A stretch of 64,000 nucleotides of DNA from contig NZ_CP073092.1 in assembly GCF_030506365.1 (NCBI RefSeq), forward strand, positions 1,984,001-2,048,000, read 5' to 3'. This DNA is from Corynebacterium tuberculostearicum (lineage in GTDB: Bacteria; Actinomycetota; Actinomycetes; Mycobacteriales; Mycobacteriaceae). Below are positions 1 to 7,026 of the stretch, piece after piece; positions within the stretch are counted from its first letter, which is position 1, and each line of letters opens with the position of its first letter. A program made the position numbers and the translations under genes. The notes below the pieces were generated by a model. It was not told where the DNA came from, did not search any database, and worked only from the letters and a program-made list of their open reading frames with translations.

Positions 1-683
1 ATCACTATGGGCGGCGGGTTCTGGTTAGTGAGCATGGCCCATGTGAGGATTGCGGGGGCTGTGTCACCCCAGCAGAGTTTCATCTCGTGGCTGATGTCGG
101 GGGCGCGGTTAAGCCCGGCCAATGTATCGTACAGGTCGTTATCCCAGGTGATTTCCTGCGCTGGTCGGCGGGCGAGTCCGCCCGCTTGTGGTCGCTCGCA
201 GTCGGGGTAGGCAAGAATGAAAAGCCGCTCCCGGTGGTGCGGCGCACCAACATCGGACGCTCGTACACATGCCCATTGCGCATCCCACCCGATGCTGGCA
301 AGGTCTTCCAGCACTTCGGCGAGTCCCAGTGTGAGGTGGCCTCGGACGTTCTCGAAGAATGCGATTCGAGGTCGAAGATGCTTAATTGCCTCGTAGACAT
401 AGGGCCAGAGGTGCCTTTCATCGTTGGTTCCTTTGCGGTGCCCGGCCTGCGAAAAGGGCTGACAAGGATAGCCAGCAGTGAGAATGTCAATAGGCGGCAC
501 GCTCCCCCAATCCACTTTGGTTACGTCGCCAAGGTTGAGAACGTCCGGGTAGTGGTGGTGGAGGATGCGGGCCGGGGCTTCATCTATCTCTGCGAACCAC
601 ACGGGCTGCGCGTCGAGCACCTGCATCACACCCATTTCCAGACCGGAATAGCCCGCAAACATAGAGCCGATTCTCAGGCTCAT
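1..683 (-). CDS. Phage C5-cytosine DNA methyltransferase, 3' end beyond window
   Basis: About 227 residues are visible and the frame is still open at base 1, so the C-terminal part lies outside the window. The protein methylates carbon 5 of cytosine in DNA using S-adenosylmethionine. Visible motifs are motif I (FAGYSGLEMG, about residues 9-18), the catalytic PCQ loop (YPCQPFSQAG, Cys74), the ENV motif (FENVRG, about 110-115) and motif VIII (GAPHHRERLF, about 146-155). The start ATG overlaps the stop of the small gene upstream in an ATGA arrangement, implying translational coupling. It is the last visible gene of the leftward phage operon after ssb, so a role in protecting phage DNA from restriction is likely. 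The target sequence cannot be read from this fragment. Confidence 0.92.
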   Translation of the reverse strand, partial: MSLRIGSMFAGYSGLEMGVMQVLDAQPVWFAEIDEAPARILHHHYPDVLNLGDVTKVDWGSVPPIDILTAGYPCQPFSQAGHRKGTNDERHLWPYVYEAIKHLRPRIAFFENVRGHLTLGLAEVLEDLASIGWDAQWACVRASDVGAPHHRERLFILAYPDCERPQAGGLARRPAQEITWDNDLYDTLAGLNRAPDISHEMKLCWGDTAPAILTWAMLTNQNPPPIV

Positions 684-790
684 GCCAGTAGCTTTAGTGC
701 CCACAACAGCGCATATATGGGGTGGTTGGGGTCAGCCACGCCGCCGTCTGGGGTGTAGGCGGTGGAGAGAATGTCGATGAGTGTAGTCAT
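680..790 (-). CDS. Small phage protein, 36 aa
   Basis: A short open frame between ssb and the methyltransferase gene. A GAGGT ribosome-binding site sits six bases before the ATG, and the stop overlaps the methyltransferase start (ATGA). The product begins MTTLIDILSTAYTPDG and has a hydrophobic C-terminal segment. I recognise no family. The clear ribosome-binding site and coupling argue that it is translated, possibly mainly to set methyltransferase expression. Confidence 0.55.
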   Translation of the reverse strand: MTTLIDILSTAYTPDGGVADPNHPIYALLWALKLLA

Positions 791-798
791 TATTTACC

Positions 799-1278
799 TC
801 AGAATGGCGGGGTCTGGTCTTGGCCGGCCTGTGCTGGTTGTGACCACGCCCCACTAGCAGCGGTTTGTCCATTCTGCGCGGCGTTGTTCCACTGCTGCTG
901 CGCTTGGTTGGGCTGCTGCTGCGGCGCGGCAGGAAGCACGTAGAAGCGCAGTGCGTTGAACTCAACCTTGCTGCGCTTCTCCCCTTCCTTGGTCTCCCAC
1001 GAGCGGGTAACTAGCTTGCCGGTAACAGCTACCTGGTCGCCCTTTTTCAGGTTTGCAGCCATCTCAGCCCACGGGGTGGGATTCTGCTTATTGCCCTGCT
1101 CGTTCCAGATGGTCACATCTAGGTACACGCTGCGAGTCTTCACCCACTGGTTCTGCCCTTCATCGAACTTATTATCCGAATTGGCGAGGGTGAAGTTAGC
1201 CACCGCAGCTCCCTGCGGCGTAAATCGAAGCTCTGCGTCTCGTGGCAAACCGCCGGTGAGGGTGATTACGTCAATCAT
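799..1278 (-). CDS. ssb: Phage single-stranded DNA-binding protein
   Basis: 159 residues. The N-terminal two thirds form the OB-fold of bacterial SSB: it begins MIDVITLTGGLPRDAELRF and contains ANFTLANSDN and the SVYLDVTIWNEQG strand. A Gln/Asn/Pro-rich linker (from about residue 115) leads to the tail DQTPPF, the motif by which SSB recruits partner proteins. It coats single-stranded DNA during recombination and replication. The start overlaps the recT stop by one base, so SSB, RecT and the upstream YqaJ exonuclease form one recombination operon. It is probably a phage copy distinct from the host chromosomal ssb. Confidence 0.93.
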   Translation of the reverse strand: MIDVITLTGGLPRDAELRFTPQGAAVANFTLANSDNKFDEGQNQWVKTRSVYLDVTIWNEQGNKQNPTPWAEMAANLKKGDQVAVTGKLVTRSWETKEGEKRSKVEFNALRFYVLPAAPQQQPNQAQQQWNNAAQNGQTAASGAWSQPAQAGQDQTPPF

Positions 1279-2069
1279 TAGTTGTTCTCCTGTAGTTCGT
1301 TCCAGCGGGTGCGTCCGAGGTCTAGGACTGCTTGGGGTACGTCGCCGTCTTGGCGGATTTCTTGCATGAAGTTGGTGACTTCTTCCGCGCTGGTGAGCTC
1401 TGCGAGGGCCTGCTTTACGTCCTCAACAAACTGGTCGTTGTCCTCCCCCGCCGGCTCCGGCTCCGGTTCCTGCTTCTTCTTCGGAGCCGGCGCCGCCAAA
1501 GCCTGCCGCGCCACATCCTGACGAGTAGCGGTAGCCGTCACTGGGCCGGTGTTGAAGTTGCCGTTTTCTACCTCTTCGCGGGTGTAGTCCACACCACCCA
1601 TGACCTCATTGCAGGCTTCGCGTACACACTCAGACACTGCACGGTTCTTCAGCATCAACTCTGGGTTCTTCTTCCAGTGCCCCTTACCCCACAGGCCATG
1701 TGCCTCAGCCTTCGCCTTGTCCCAGCGAATAGTGTGCTCAAAATCCGGGTCATCATTGCGGATAATCGTGCAGGTGGCGGTCATGGTTTCCGGGTCAAAG
1801 GATTCGCGCAGAATGTGCTTCGCAGCACGGACACGAGTACGCATGTACTTCGCGGAGAAGGTGGGAACGTTGCCCACGAAGTACAACTCGCTCATGGTTA
1901 CCCATGTGGATTCGCCCATGGACTGTGCCAGCTCTTGTGCGACAAGTACGTTGGCGGGGTTGCCTTTGAACTTGTCTGGAATCATGTTTGCCTGAGACAG
2001 AATCTCCGCGTGCTTCATCTGCACCGCCAGATTATTCTCAAAGCTGTTAGTTGCGATTTCGTTGGTCAT
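1278..2069 (-). CDS. recT: RecT-family single-strand annealing protein
   Basis: 263 residues, resembling the RecT proteins of actinobacterial phages. The N-terminal region has the family pattern of a conserved helix (VLVAQELAQSMGES), a beta-rich core (ELYFVGNVPTFSAKYM) and the HWKKNPELMLKNRAVSECVR segment typical of RecT. A charged, Ala/Pro/Glu-rich linker (about 195-215) precedes an acidic C-terminal helical tail. RecT anneals complementary strands exposed by the partner exonuclease. The gene touches its neighbours on both sides with no gap or a one-base overlap, so it is co-transcribed with the exonuclease gene (2449-3360) and ssb. No truncation is seen. Confidence 0.9.
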   Translation of the reverse strand: MTNEIATNSFENNLAVQMKHAEILSQANMIPDKFKGNPANVLVAQELAQSMGESTWVTMSELYFVGNVPTFSAKYMRTRVRAAKHILRESFDPETMTATCTIIRNDDPDFEHTIRWDKAKAEAHGLWGKGHWKKNPELMLKNRAVSECVREACNEVMGGVDYTREEVENGNFNTGPVTATATRQDVARQALAAPAPKKKQEPEPEPAGEDNDQFVEDVKQALAELTSAEEVTNFMQEIRQDGDVPQAVLDLGRTRWNELQENN

Positions 2070-2273
2070 TTAGATGTTCCTTTCGTCGTCGAATCGGTCG
2101 AGGGTGATTTCTGTGAGGGCTACGGCTGTTTCTAGGTCGTGGCCGTGTTCGGTGAAGTGTTGGATGAGGTAGATGGCTTGGTCGGCAAACGCGGTTAACG
2201 CGGCGTAGTTCGCGTCTGTTGCGGTGCGTGCTACCTCTAGGCGCCGGTGTGGCATGTCGCTTGGTTTGTTCAT
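2070..2273 (-). CDS. Small phage protein of unknown function, 67 aa
   Basis: The frame ends immediately before the recT start and its own start overlaps the upstream small gene's stop (ATGA). The product begins MNKPSDMPHRRLEVARTAT and is mostly helical and acidic toward the end. No motif is recognised. Placement inside the recombination operon with translational coupling on both sides makes it a genuine gene, perhaps an accessory factor of the RecT/exonuclease pair. Third positions here are A/C-biased compared with recT, which may mark a separately acquired module. Confidence 0.65.
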   Translation of the reverse strand: MNKPSDMPHRRLEVARTATDANYAALTAFADQAIYLIQHFTEHGHDLETAVALTEITLDRFDDERNI

Positions 2274-2449
2274 AGTTTCTGTCGTTCCTGGTCTACTTGG
2301 TCGTGGATTTGCTGGTAGAGGTCACGCAGTTTGGGGAACGTGTCTCCGTGGTCGCGCATCCAGTCGAAGGCTTCGCTTTGTGCACGGTTGAGGGCGCGCT
2401 GCTTTTGCTCTTTGGTGGGGTATGTCGACTCTGGTGCGAATAGGGGCAT
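2270..2449 (-). CDS. Small phage protein, 59 aa
   Basis: A 59-residue frame beginning MPLFAPESTYPTKEQKQRAL. Its ATG overlaps the exonuclease stop by one base (TAATG) and its stop overlaps the next gene's ATG, so it is embedded in the operon by coupled translation. The sequence is charged and helical, with no recognised domain. I infer a small accessory or regulatory protein of the recombination module. Confidence 0.6.
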   Translation of the reverse strand: MPLFAPESTYPTKEQKQRALNRAQSEAFDWMRDHGDTFPKLRDLYQQIHDQVDQERQKL

Positions 2450-3360
2450 TAGTTGACCACCTTTGTCAGGCGTAGGCGGGTGGAGCCACGGCGGGTTTTG
2501 GTGTTGAACTCGGCGAATAGGTCCGGGTGGGCGGTCTTAAACGCCTTGGAATCGAAAGTCTTAGTGTCCTTGGTGGTGGACACGCTCACCTTGTATCCGG
2601 CATGGTTCCCGGCGTAGGAGTCACCAAGCAGTTTCAACAAATCTTTCTTGTAGGTCTTTGCCAAGTCGGACCAGCTGGCGGCTTTTTCTTCCGCGTCCGC
2701 TAGTTGCGCTACTAGGTCTTCTACCTCGTCGGCGTCTTCTAGGCTGGTGACCTCACCCATCCACTCCGGGGTGGTGCCTTCCAGCCACGCGAACCACTCC
2801 TTGGCGGTGCGCTGCATGGCCTCCACCACCGCGGGGTTGTAGTAAATTACCTGGCATTCGTATTCCACGGGGCTGAACTCGCCGTCCTGCTCCTGGTAGT
2901 ACTCCACCAGCAGCACGCACGCCTCGGCGCCCGCGTGCCACATGTTTGCTTGTATTTGGAGGTAGTACCCGTCTGGGCACCAATTATGGAAGCGCCCTCC
3001 GGTAAATTGGTGCTTGGCGGTTTTAATCTCACCAATTACCTCCCCGTCCTCACTGAACAAGTCCGGGGTGCCGCACAATCTGTCATCGTCAGGGTTGATG
3101 ATGATGGTTTGCGGGTCCGCGTTATATACGAGACGCGAATCAACCTCCACCACAAGCGGGGCCAGAATAGGTTCGCGGCCAGTGCCCCAAACCGTGTAAT
3201 CATTACCTCCCCACCGTTCCCCCGATTCTTTCTGCTGGCGTAATTCTTGCCAATTCCGGGCGGTTCGGTTCCGGTGCATCGACGCCACTTCCGTGGACGT
3301 TAGATGCTGGCGGCGGAACTCAAACCATGCATCATTATTCTCTGGTTTGAATGTCTTCAA
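2449..3360 (-). CDS. YqaJ-type phage exonuclease
   Basis: 303 residues with the YqaJ viral recombinase fold, a PD-(D/E)XK nuclease related to lambda exonuclease. Visible elements are the conserved N-terminal WFEFRRQHLTSTEVASMH, the GREPILAPLV helix, the catalytic strand pair GTPDLFSEDG and VIGEIKTAKH (Asp, then Glu-X-Lys), and YYLQIQANMWHAGAEACVLL, the Q-containing motif of the family. It should resect duplex DNA 5' to 3' so that RecT can anneal the exposed strand. The C-terminal third (from about residue 195) is helical and acidic and may dock RecT. It lies directly upstream of two small genes and recT. Confidence 0.9.
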   Translation of the reverse strand: MKTFKPENNDAWFEFRRQHLTSTEVASMHRNRTARNWQELRQQKESGERWGGNDYTVWGTGREPILAPLVVEVDSRLVYNADPQTIIINPDDDRLCGTPDLFSEDGEVIGEIKTAKHQFTGGRFHNWCPDGYYLQIQANMWHAGAEACVLLVEYYQEQDGEFSPVEYECQVIYYNPAVVEAMQRTAKEWFAWLEGTTPEWMGEVTSLEDADEVEDLVAQLADAEEKAASWSDLAKTYKKDLLKLLGDSYAGNHAGYKVSVSTTKDTKTFDSKAFKTAHPDLFAEFNTKTRRGSTRLRLTKVVN

Positions 3361-3361
3361 C

Positions 3362-3667
3362 CTAGTTCACTCCCCTGAAAATCACTGTCCCCGAATTAGA
3401 CTTCGCCAAAATTCTCTTCGCGTTCCTCGTGTGAGCCTCACAGAACCGGAAACCAACCCCCATGCCCGGCATGTACTCACCTTCAAGTAGGCAGTTCGCG
3501 TAAAGGCACCTGTTGCGCTGCTCGTAACAGCGTTTGATGTATGCCTGCGCTGTCTTCAATGATTGGTAACTGCGGGGCCTGTCGCCGAGGTCTACCCACC
3601 ATTCCCCGTTGTATTTAACGGGCTGGTAACGCTGATACGCCTGCTGAAGCGTTAGCCCTACATCCAT
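3362..3667 (-). CDS. Small phage protein with possible zinc-binding cysteines, 101 aa
   Basis: I place the start at MDVGLTLQQAYQRY because this ATG overlaps the end of the upstream gene (its ATGTAG lies inside ATGGATGTAG). A longer frame exists but would overlap that gene heavily. The middle holds a Cys/His cluster (KRCYEQRNRCLYANC, then FRFCEAHTR) that could bind a metal as a small zinc ribbon. It ends two bases before the exonuclease start, so it is co-expressed. The family is not recognised; nucleic-acid binding is a guess from the Cys/His cluster and the operon. Confidence 0.6.
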   Translation of the reverse strand: MDVGLTLQQAYQRYQPVKYNGEWWVDLGDRPRSYQSLKTAQAYIKRCYEQRNRCLYANCLLEGEYMPGMGVGFRFCEAHTRNAKRILAKSNSGTVIFRGVN

Positions 3668-3831
3668 ACCGGCTGCACCGTGATAACAGCGTGGAATAGG
3701 AAGCCAACCAGGCCACCGAAAAATCCGGTGGCCCATGCGAAACGGATTCGCTTCGCGGCAACGTCCTGCCAATACGCCAATTCCTTATGGGTTGGTTCGC
3801 GGCGCTCCGGGCGTTTATTTACTTTTTGCAT
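3658..3831 (-). CDS. Single-span membrane protein, 57 aa
   Basis: Start chosen at MQKVNKRPERREPTH because an AAAGGA ribosome-binding site lies about nine bases upstream; longer alternatives run into the neighbouring gene. A basic N-terminus is followed by one hydrophobic segment (FAWATGFFGGLVGFLFHAVI, about residues 32-51), consistent with one membrane span. It overlaps the gene upstream by 17 bases and the gene downstream by 10. Function unknown. A small membrane protein in an early phage operon could act in superinfection exclusion, but nothing in the sequence proves it. Confidence 0.6.
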   Translation of the reverse strand: MQKVNKRPERREPTHKELAYWQDVAAKRIRFAWATGFFGGLVGFLFHAVITVQPVWM

Positions 3832-4009
3832 TGCGGATTTTCCTTTCATGCGCAGCAATCTGGCCAGCAACATTGTTTGCGCCGCCAGCAAGCGTGAGAA
3901 TCTGCCGACGTGTCTTCTCCGGCAAGTGAGCCAGCTGGTAGATGGTTTTCAGCCGGGTTTCAATGTCTTTCATGTGGGCTTTCGCCTCGGCGTGCGTAAT
4001 CTGACGCAT
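3815..4009 (-). CDS. Small helical phage protein, 64 aa
   Basis: A strong GGAGGT ribosome-binding site precedes the ATG. The product is predicted to be entirely helical and basic (starting MRQITHAEAKAHMKDIETRL, ending in Lys/Arg-rich residues). No domain is recognised. It overlaps the start of the next gene by 17 bases, indicating a compact operon. Confidence 0.6.
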   Translation of the reverse strand: MRQITHAEAKAHMKDIETRLKTIYQLAHLPEKTRRQILTLAGGANNVAGQIAAHERKIRNAKSK

Positions 4010-4012
4010 CTG

Positions 4013-4084
4013 TTACCTCCAATAAATTGTGAATTTCAGGGTTCGGGGTTCGCGGCGCCGGAACAATCTTTTTAGCCAGCTCAT
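4013..4084 (-). CDS. Possible leader-size ORF, 23 aa
   Basis: MSWLKRLFRRREPRTLKFTI and three more residues. The start overlaps the stop of the HTH_17 gene (ATGA). The stop lies inside the strong ribosome-binding site of the following gene (GGAGGTAA), so its translation would deliver ribosomes to that start. The product is very basic. It may be only a coupling peptide. Confidence 0.35.
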   Translation of the reverse strand: MSWLKRLFRRREPRTLKFTIYWR

Positions 4085-4254
4085 ACCGACTCCCCCATCA
4101 AAAAGGCGTCGCACCATTCGCGGCGCACTCGCCACCTCCGGCCAACCTTCACGCCGCGCAACTCCCCGCGCTGCAGGTACTCGTACACCGAATCGCGGTC
4201 CATCCTCATGTACTCTGCTGCCTCATCAGCCAGCAGCCATGTGGTAGTCTCCAT
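4081..4254 (-). CDS. HTH_17 (excisionase-like) DNA-binding protein, 57 aa
   Basis: A short winged-helix protein of the MerR/excisionase type: LLADEAAEYMRMDRDSVYEY forms the helix-turn-helix and RGELRGVKVGRRWRVRREWC the wing, the usual HTH_17 pattern. An AAGGAAAGG ribosome-binding site lies before the ATG at 4254. Such proteins act as recombination directionality factors or transcription factors. With an integrase at the other end of the early region, a role in excision is plausible, but it could equally be an operon regulator. It lies just downstream of a transcription terminator, so it probably has its own promoter in the structured segment at 4307-4485. Confidence 0.78.
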   Translation of the reverse strand: METTTWLLADEAAEYMRMDRDSVYEYLQRGELRGVKVGRRWRVRREWCDAFLMGESV

Positions 4255-4280
4255 AACAGACCTTTCCTTTCCAGGTCACT

Positions 4281-4305
4281 AAAAAAGGCCCACCTCACTG
4301 GGCCT
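4281..4305 (-). terminator. Rho-independent terminator of the upstream phage genes
   Basis: Read leftward, a hairpin (AGGCCCAGTGAGGTGGGCCT) is followed by a T run. It would end transcripts of the ParB and 4486-5019 genes before the HTH_17 gene. Confidence 0.75.
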
Positions 4306-4306
4306 C

Positions 4307-4485
4307 AACGATCGGCCCCCACACTCCCAATTCGTAGGGGGCCGCACTTATGTCTAAATAAAGGGGTGGGTGCAGGCGCGGGTCAGTGGCGGGGCCACCC
4401 ACAGCCTTCACTTACGGCGGCAGTAACACGCCACACCCACCCCAGTGCGCTCCCCGGCCTCGCACCGGGGCGACTGCTAGTAGCG
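4307..4485 (-). other. Structured non-coding segment in the prophage
   Basis: No convincing frame is present. Several inverted repeats are visible: cacccacccc near 4434 pairs with ggggtgggtg near 4362, with nested hairpins between them (gtggcggggccac near 4386; ccccggcctcgcaccgggg near 4452), and a separate hairpin of GGCCCCC and its complement lies near 4314-4343. The nesting looks like an RNA fold rather than a simple terminator. It may be a 5' leader or small RNA for the leftward genes. Confidence 0.35.
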
Positions 4486-5019
4486 CTAAGCAACCCCACT
4501 CATCGGATACCGTTCGGTTGCCCAATCAAGGAAGTTCTTGAAGCCTCCCTCATCAATCAAATCCGCGATTGTCTGCGCGCCCTTAACGGCCTCGGCACGT
4601 GCATCAAAATCGTTCTGTGCACGCACCAATTCCGCCTGCGCCCACAAGCGCAAATCGCGAGGTTCAGCAGCGCGCAAAGCAACACGCTCACGGTGCGTCT
4701 GCTGTCTTCCCGACTCATCAAACTCTGTCCACTCAATTGCGATTGGTTCATTGGCTTCATTCCACCAATGCCATTCCATCTGGTCATTGCGGTTAAAGTT
4801 GCGCAAAAGTCGATTAGCGCTACGAGTGGCAACCCCTTCGCGTCGTTTTACCTCGGCGCGCATGTAGCGGCGGCGGACTTCCTCGGTGGGGATCATTTCG
4901 TCCGGGATGGAGTCGGCGATTTCGTCGAGCCATTGTGTGTCGTTTGGGTTGTAGCGGTCTGGTCGCCCCATGCGGAGGCGCTTGTCGATGTACTGGTTTA
5001 GATTCTTTTGGTCGGCCAT
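4486..5019 (-). CDS. Phage protein of unknown function, 177 aa
   Basis: Begins MADQKNLNQYIDKRLRMGRP and is preceded by AAGGAAACCAC, a good ribosome-binding site. It is hydrophilic and mostly helical, with a Trp-rich central stretch (EWHWWNEANEPIAIEW) that looks like a small beta segment. It overlaps the 3' end of the ParB-like gene by 22 bases, so the two are co-translated and probably act together. No catalytic motif or membrane segment is seen. Confidence 0.7.
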   Translation of the reverse strand: MADQKNLNQYIDKRLRMGRPDRYNPNDTQWLDEIADSIPDEMIPTEEVRRRYMRAEVKRREGVATRSANRLLRNFNRNDQMEWHWWNEANEPIAIEWTEFDESGRQQTHRERVALRAAEPRDLRLWAQAELVRAQNDFDARAEAVKGAQTIADLIDEGGFKNFLDWATERYPMSGVA

Positions 5020-5954
5020 GTGGTTTCCTTTTCAATGGTGAGGAATCGGTTTCTTAGTTGTGGTTCGAGGTTGGCTAGGACTTCGTCGCGGTAGGGGTCT
5101 TTCCGCATTGCCCATGCGGTTTCCCACCCGTCGAGGAATGCGCGGAGTCGGCCACTGTCGCGTTTGCGGGCGGCTTCATGGTCGCGGCGTTCCTGTTCTT
5201 CTTTGCGGCGGCGGGCTTCTTCGGCTTGGCGGATTTCTTCGCGTTCTTCTTGAATGGCGGCGAAGGCGGCGCGCATGTTGGCGAACGTGCCGGCTGGTTT
5301 CTCATCCAGCCACTCACGGGCGGCGGGGTCGCTTTTGAAGAACTCCGCTGCGCGCTGCTCACGCTGTTCCGCCTGTTGCTCTGCTTCGACCTTGCGCGCT
5401 TCGGCCTGCTCGCGCTCTTCCTTAAGATGTTTCGCCTCGTTGTACTTTGTCTTAAGAAATGCGGTGCCGTCTCTAACTTCGATAAGGTGTGCAGGTCCAA
5501 GTTCATCAAGCACAATCCCTGCTTGGGCGAGAGCTTTACGGCCGGCGGACTCTGAGAAACCCGAGAACTGGTTCTCACCTTTATTCCCGCGCCCGCCCGG
5601 GTTATCCCACTGCCCGTTTTTTCTCCGTTCGTGGCCCAAAATGAGCGCACTGGAAACAGCGGCTATCTGTACAGTCATTGATTCTCGGCGGCCTGTGGTG
5701 TTGGCTCCGATGACGAACTCCTTGTAGTCATCATCGTCCCCGTCACGCGTCTCAAAGGTTGGCTCCACGCCAGCCTTCTCACACGCTGCTAAACGATTAC
5801 GTCCATCGAGTACTTCACCCTTCGGCGTGAGCACAATCGGATGAATAAGACCAACAGCAGCAATCGACGCCGCCAGTTCCTCTAGCTCTTCATCGCTCGC
5901 CATGGGGAATGCATCTGCATATTCGTGGTTCCCCACCACTTGTATAGTTGTCAT
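4998..5954 (-). CDS. ParB/Srx-fold protein with long coiled coil
   Basis: 318 residues. The N-terminal region (about 1-100) is a ParB-like nuclease/CTPase fold: DEELEELAASIAAVGLIHPI followed by LTPKGEVLDGRNRLAACEKA, the GRNRL form of the ParB box. From about residue 165 to 270 the sequence is a Glu/Arg/Ala-rich coiled coil, then a short basic C-terminus. In phages such proteins regulate or load replication factors, or partition DNA if a centromere is present. No ParA is seen in the window, so partitioning is not supported. GGAG lies five bases before the ATG. The C-terminal part shows a third-base bias unlike recT or ssb. Confidence 0.85.
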   Translation of the reverse strand: MTTIQVVGNHEYADAFPMASDEELEELAASIAAVGLIHPIVLTPKGEVLDGRNRLAACEKAGVEPTFETRDGDDDDYKEFVIGANTTGRRESMTVQIAAVSSALILGHERRKNGQWDNPGGRGNKGENQFSGFSESAGRKALAQAGIVLDELGPAHLIEVRDGTAFLKTKYNEAKHLKEEREQAEARKVEAEQQAEQREQRAAEFFKSDPAAREWLDEKPAGTFANMRAAFAAIQEEREEIRQAEEARRRKEEQERRDHEAARKRDSGRLRAFLDGWETAWAMRKDPYRDEVLANLEPQLRNRFLTIEKETTWPTKRI

Positions 5955-5997
5955 CTAAACTCCATTCACGCGGCGTTGTGTGGCCGCTGTGGCATGT

Positions 5998-6014
5998 CAG
6001 GGACTTGCACCCTG
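5998..6014 (-). repeat. T-loop-like hairpin, copy 1
   Basis: Minus-strand CAGGGTGCAAGTCCCTG: a five-base-pair stem with loop TGCAAGT. The same loop and stem type recur at 6290-6308. Confidence 0.6.
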
Positions 6015-6289
6015 TGAGTGGCTGCTTCATGCCAAGTGTTTTTCGTGCCCTTTTATGTGGTGTTGCCTCACCTTTGGCCTGCTACGGCGGTTGGGTGGTT
6101 TCAGCCTGTCGGCAATGTGGGTCGTGGCCTTCTAAGACACCGGCTCGCCACATTAAGTAGTCCCACATGGACACGGCCCGGCTACTGTTCTCTGCCGGGA
6201 TAGGCTCTCTATAAAGTTCTCTGTACTGCGTGGCCTACCGTTCCCAGCCCAATCCCCTCGGGCTGGGTTTACGGTGGCCTAGTGCCTAT

Positions 6290-6308
6290 CAGGGGACTTG
6301 CACCCCTG
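6290..6308 (-). repeat. T-loop-like hairpin, copy 2
   Basis: Minus-strand CAGGGGTGCAAGTCCCCTG: a six-base-pair stem with loop TGCAAGT. Outside the stem, both copies are flanked by a related GCNTRTC sequence on the plus strand. Confidence 0.6.
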
Positions 6309-6318
6309 CGTCTGCTAG

Positions 6319-6615
6319 TTAGGCGATGTCGTTTCCTTGCCAGACGCCCACGACGGAGGCGTTACGTGCTTTGCCGCGTGACCGGGTAAACCCCACATGG
6401 TGGATAAGGCCCCGGCATTTCCAGTAACGGAACAGCCCGCCCCATGCGTTTGGGCTATCTGGTTCCACGCCACAGGCGGCGCGAACATCATCAGCGGTAA
6501 ACGGTTTGCGGGTTTTCGCCAGCTCGGCCACGGCCTTGTCTGCCGCCGTGTACCAGTCCGTGCCGGCGCGGATAGCTGCCATGTATGCGGCCTCCGCTGG
6601 ATGCGCACTAGGCAT
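6319..6615 (-). CDS. Phage winged-helix-like protein of unknown role, 98 aa
   Basis: Start chosen at MPSAHPAEAAYMAAIRAG because AAGGAG lies seven bases upstream; a longer frame to 6642 has no such site. The body reads like a small winged helix common in actinophage early genes: RKPFTADDVRAACGVEPDSP, then NAWGGLFRYWKCRGLIHHVG. DNA binding is therefore likely; the target is unknown. The 38-residue gene upstream overlaps it by eight bases. Confidence 0.65.
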   Translation of the reverse strand: MPSAHPAEAAYMAAIRAGTDWYTAADKAVAELAKTRKPFTADDVRAACGVEPDSPNAWGGLFRYWKCRGLIHHVGFTRSRGKARNASVVGVWQGNDIA

Positions 6616-6724
6616 GATGTGCTCCTTGGTATCCCCAGCCACGCTCCGGCAGGGACTCCCCCGTCAGGCGCAGAAACATGAGGAAGAATGGCTCAGCAGC
6701 GGTAGTGATGTGATGATTTCCCAT
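6608..6724 (-). CDS. Small phage protein, 38 aa
   Basis: MGNHHITTAAEPFFLMFLRL followed by 18 more residues. A textbook AAGGAG ribosome-binding site lies eight bases before the ATG at 6724, and the stop overlaps the next gene. It is the first small gene after the Cro-like gene. No family recognised. Confidence 0.55.
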   Translation of the reverse strand: MGNHHITTAAEPFFLMFLRLTGESLPERGWGYQGAHHA

Positions 6725-6783
6725 GGTGTAAACTCCTTGAATAGATAGATGTTCTGATTAGCCCCGCTGCAACGGGGCTTTTC

Positions 6784-7026
6784 TTATGCGGCCAGTCGGC
6801 CCTCTGCTCGCTGAATGATTTCCACGACGGAAATTCCTAACAGTCGTGTAATTACAAACAGTTCGGTGATAGTGAAAGGGCGCTGCCCTTTTACGCTTCG
6901 GCGGAGGGTGGAAATGGGGATTCCGGACTTTTCTGACAGCGCATCTACTGAGATTTGTTGCCGTGCCATTTCTGCCCTAATTTCTTCTGCTACCCGCTCG
7001 GAGCGGGTGTTTAGTTCGTTTGGCAT
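6784..7026 (-). CDS. Cro-like HTH repressor, 80 aa
   Basis: A lambda-repressor-fold DNA-binding protein. The helix-turn-helix is VDALSEKSGIPISTLRRSVK (about residues 27-46), followed by FTITELFVITRLLGISVVEI, the usual fourth and fifth helices. It starts the leftward early operon and is divergent from a second HTH regulator at 7105, the classic cro/cI layout. Its start codon overlaps the first of three related operator-like repeats (7013-7074), so it probably represses its own promoter and the repressor promoter. Confidence 0.88.
   Translation of the reverse strand: MPNELNTRSERVAEEIRAEMARQQISVDALSEKSGIPISTLRRSVKGQRPFTITELFVITRLLGISVVEIIQRAEGRLAA

Larger units (their letters stand above)
5955..6318 (-). 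other. Candidate structured RNA region with two copies of a T-loop-like hairpin
   Basis: 364 bases without a convincing gene between the ParB-like gene and the gene ending at 6319. Two hairpins share a stem sequence and an identical seven-base loop (TGCAAGT on the minus strand), at 5998-6014 and 6290-6308. Next to the second is a long nested stem on the minus strand: AGGCCACCGT, then CCCAGCCC, loop, GGGCTGGG, then ACGGTAGGCC (about 6232-6284). This suggests a folded RNA transcribed leftward with the phage operon. The bases GTGCAAGTCC also occur in cobalamin riboswitches, but the rest of that riboswitch is not visible. A covariance-model search would decide. Confidence 0.4.

Noticed and set aside
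4486..5954. A ParAB plasmid-type partition system
   Set aside because: A ParB-like fold is present but no ParA or centromere repeats are seen; a phage replication or regulatory role fits better.
6081..6167. A 28-codon minus-strand frame (MWDYLMWRAGVLEGHD and on) inside the structured prophage segment
   Set aside because: No ribosome-binding site is seen and the base pairing of the region explains its sequence better; it remains possible.
5955..6318. A cobalamin riboswitch
   Set aside because: Only the GTGCAAGTCC piece matches; the rest of the conserved core and a suitable downstream vitamin gene are absent.
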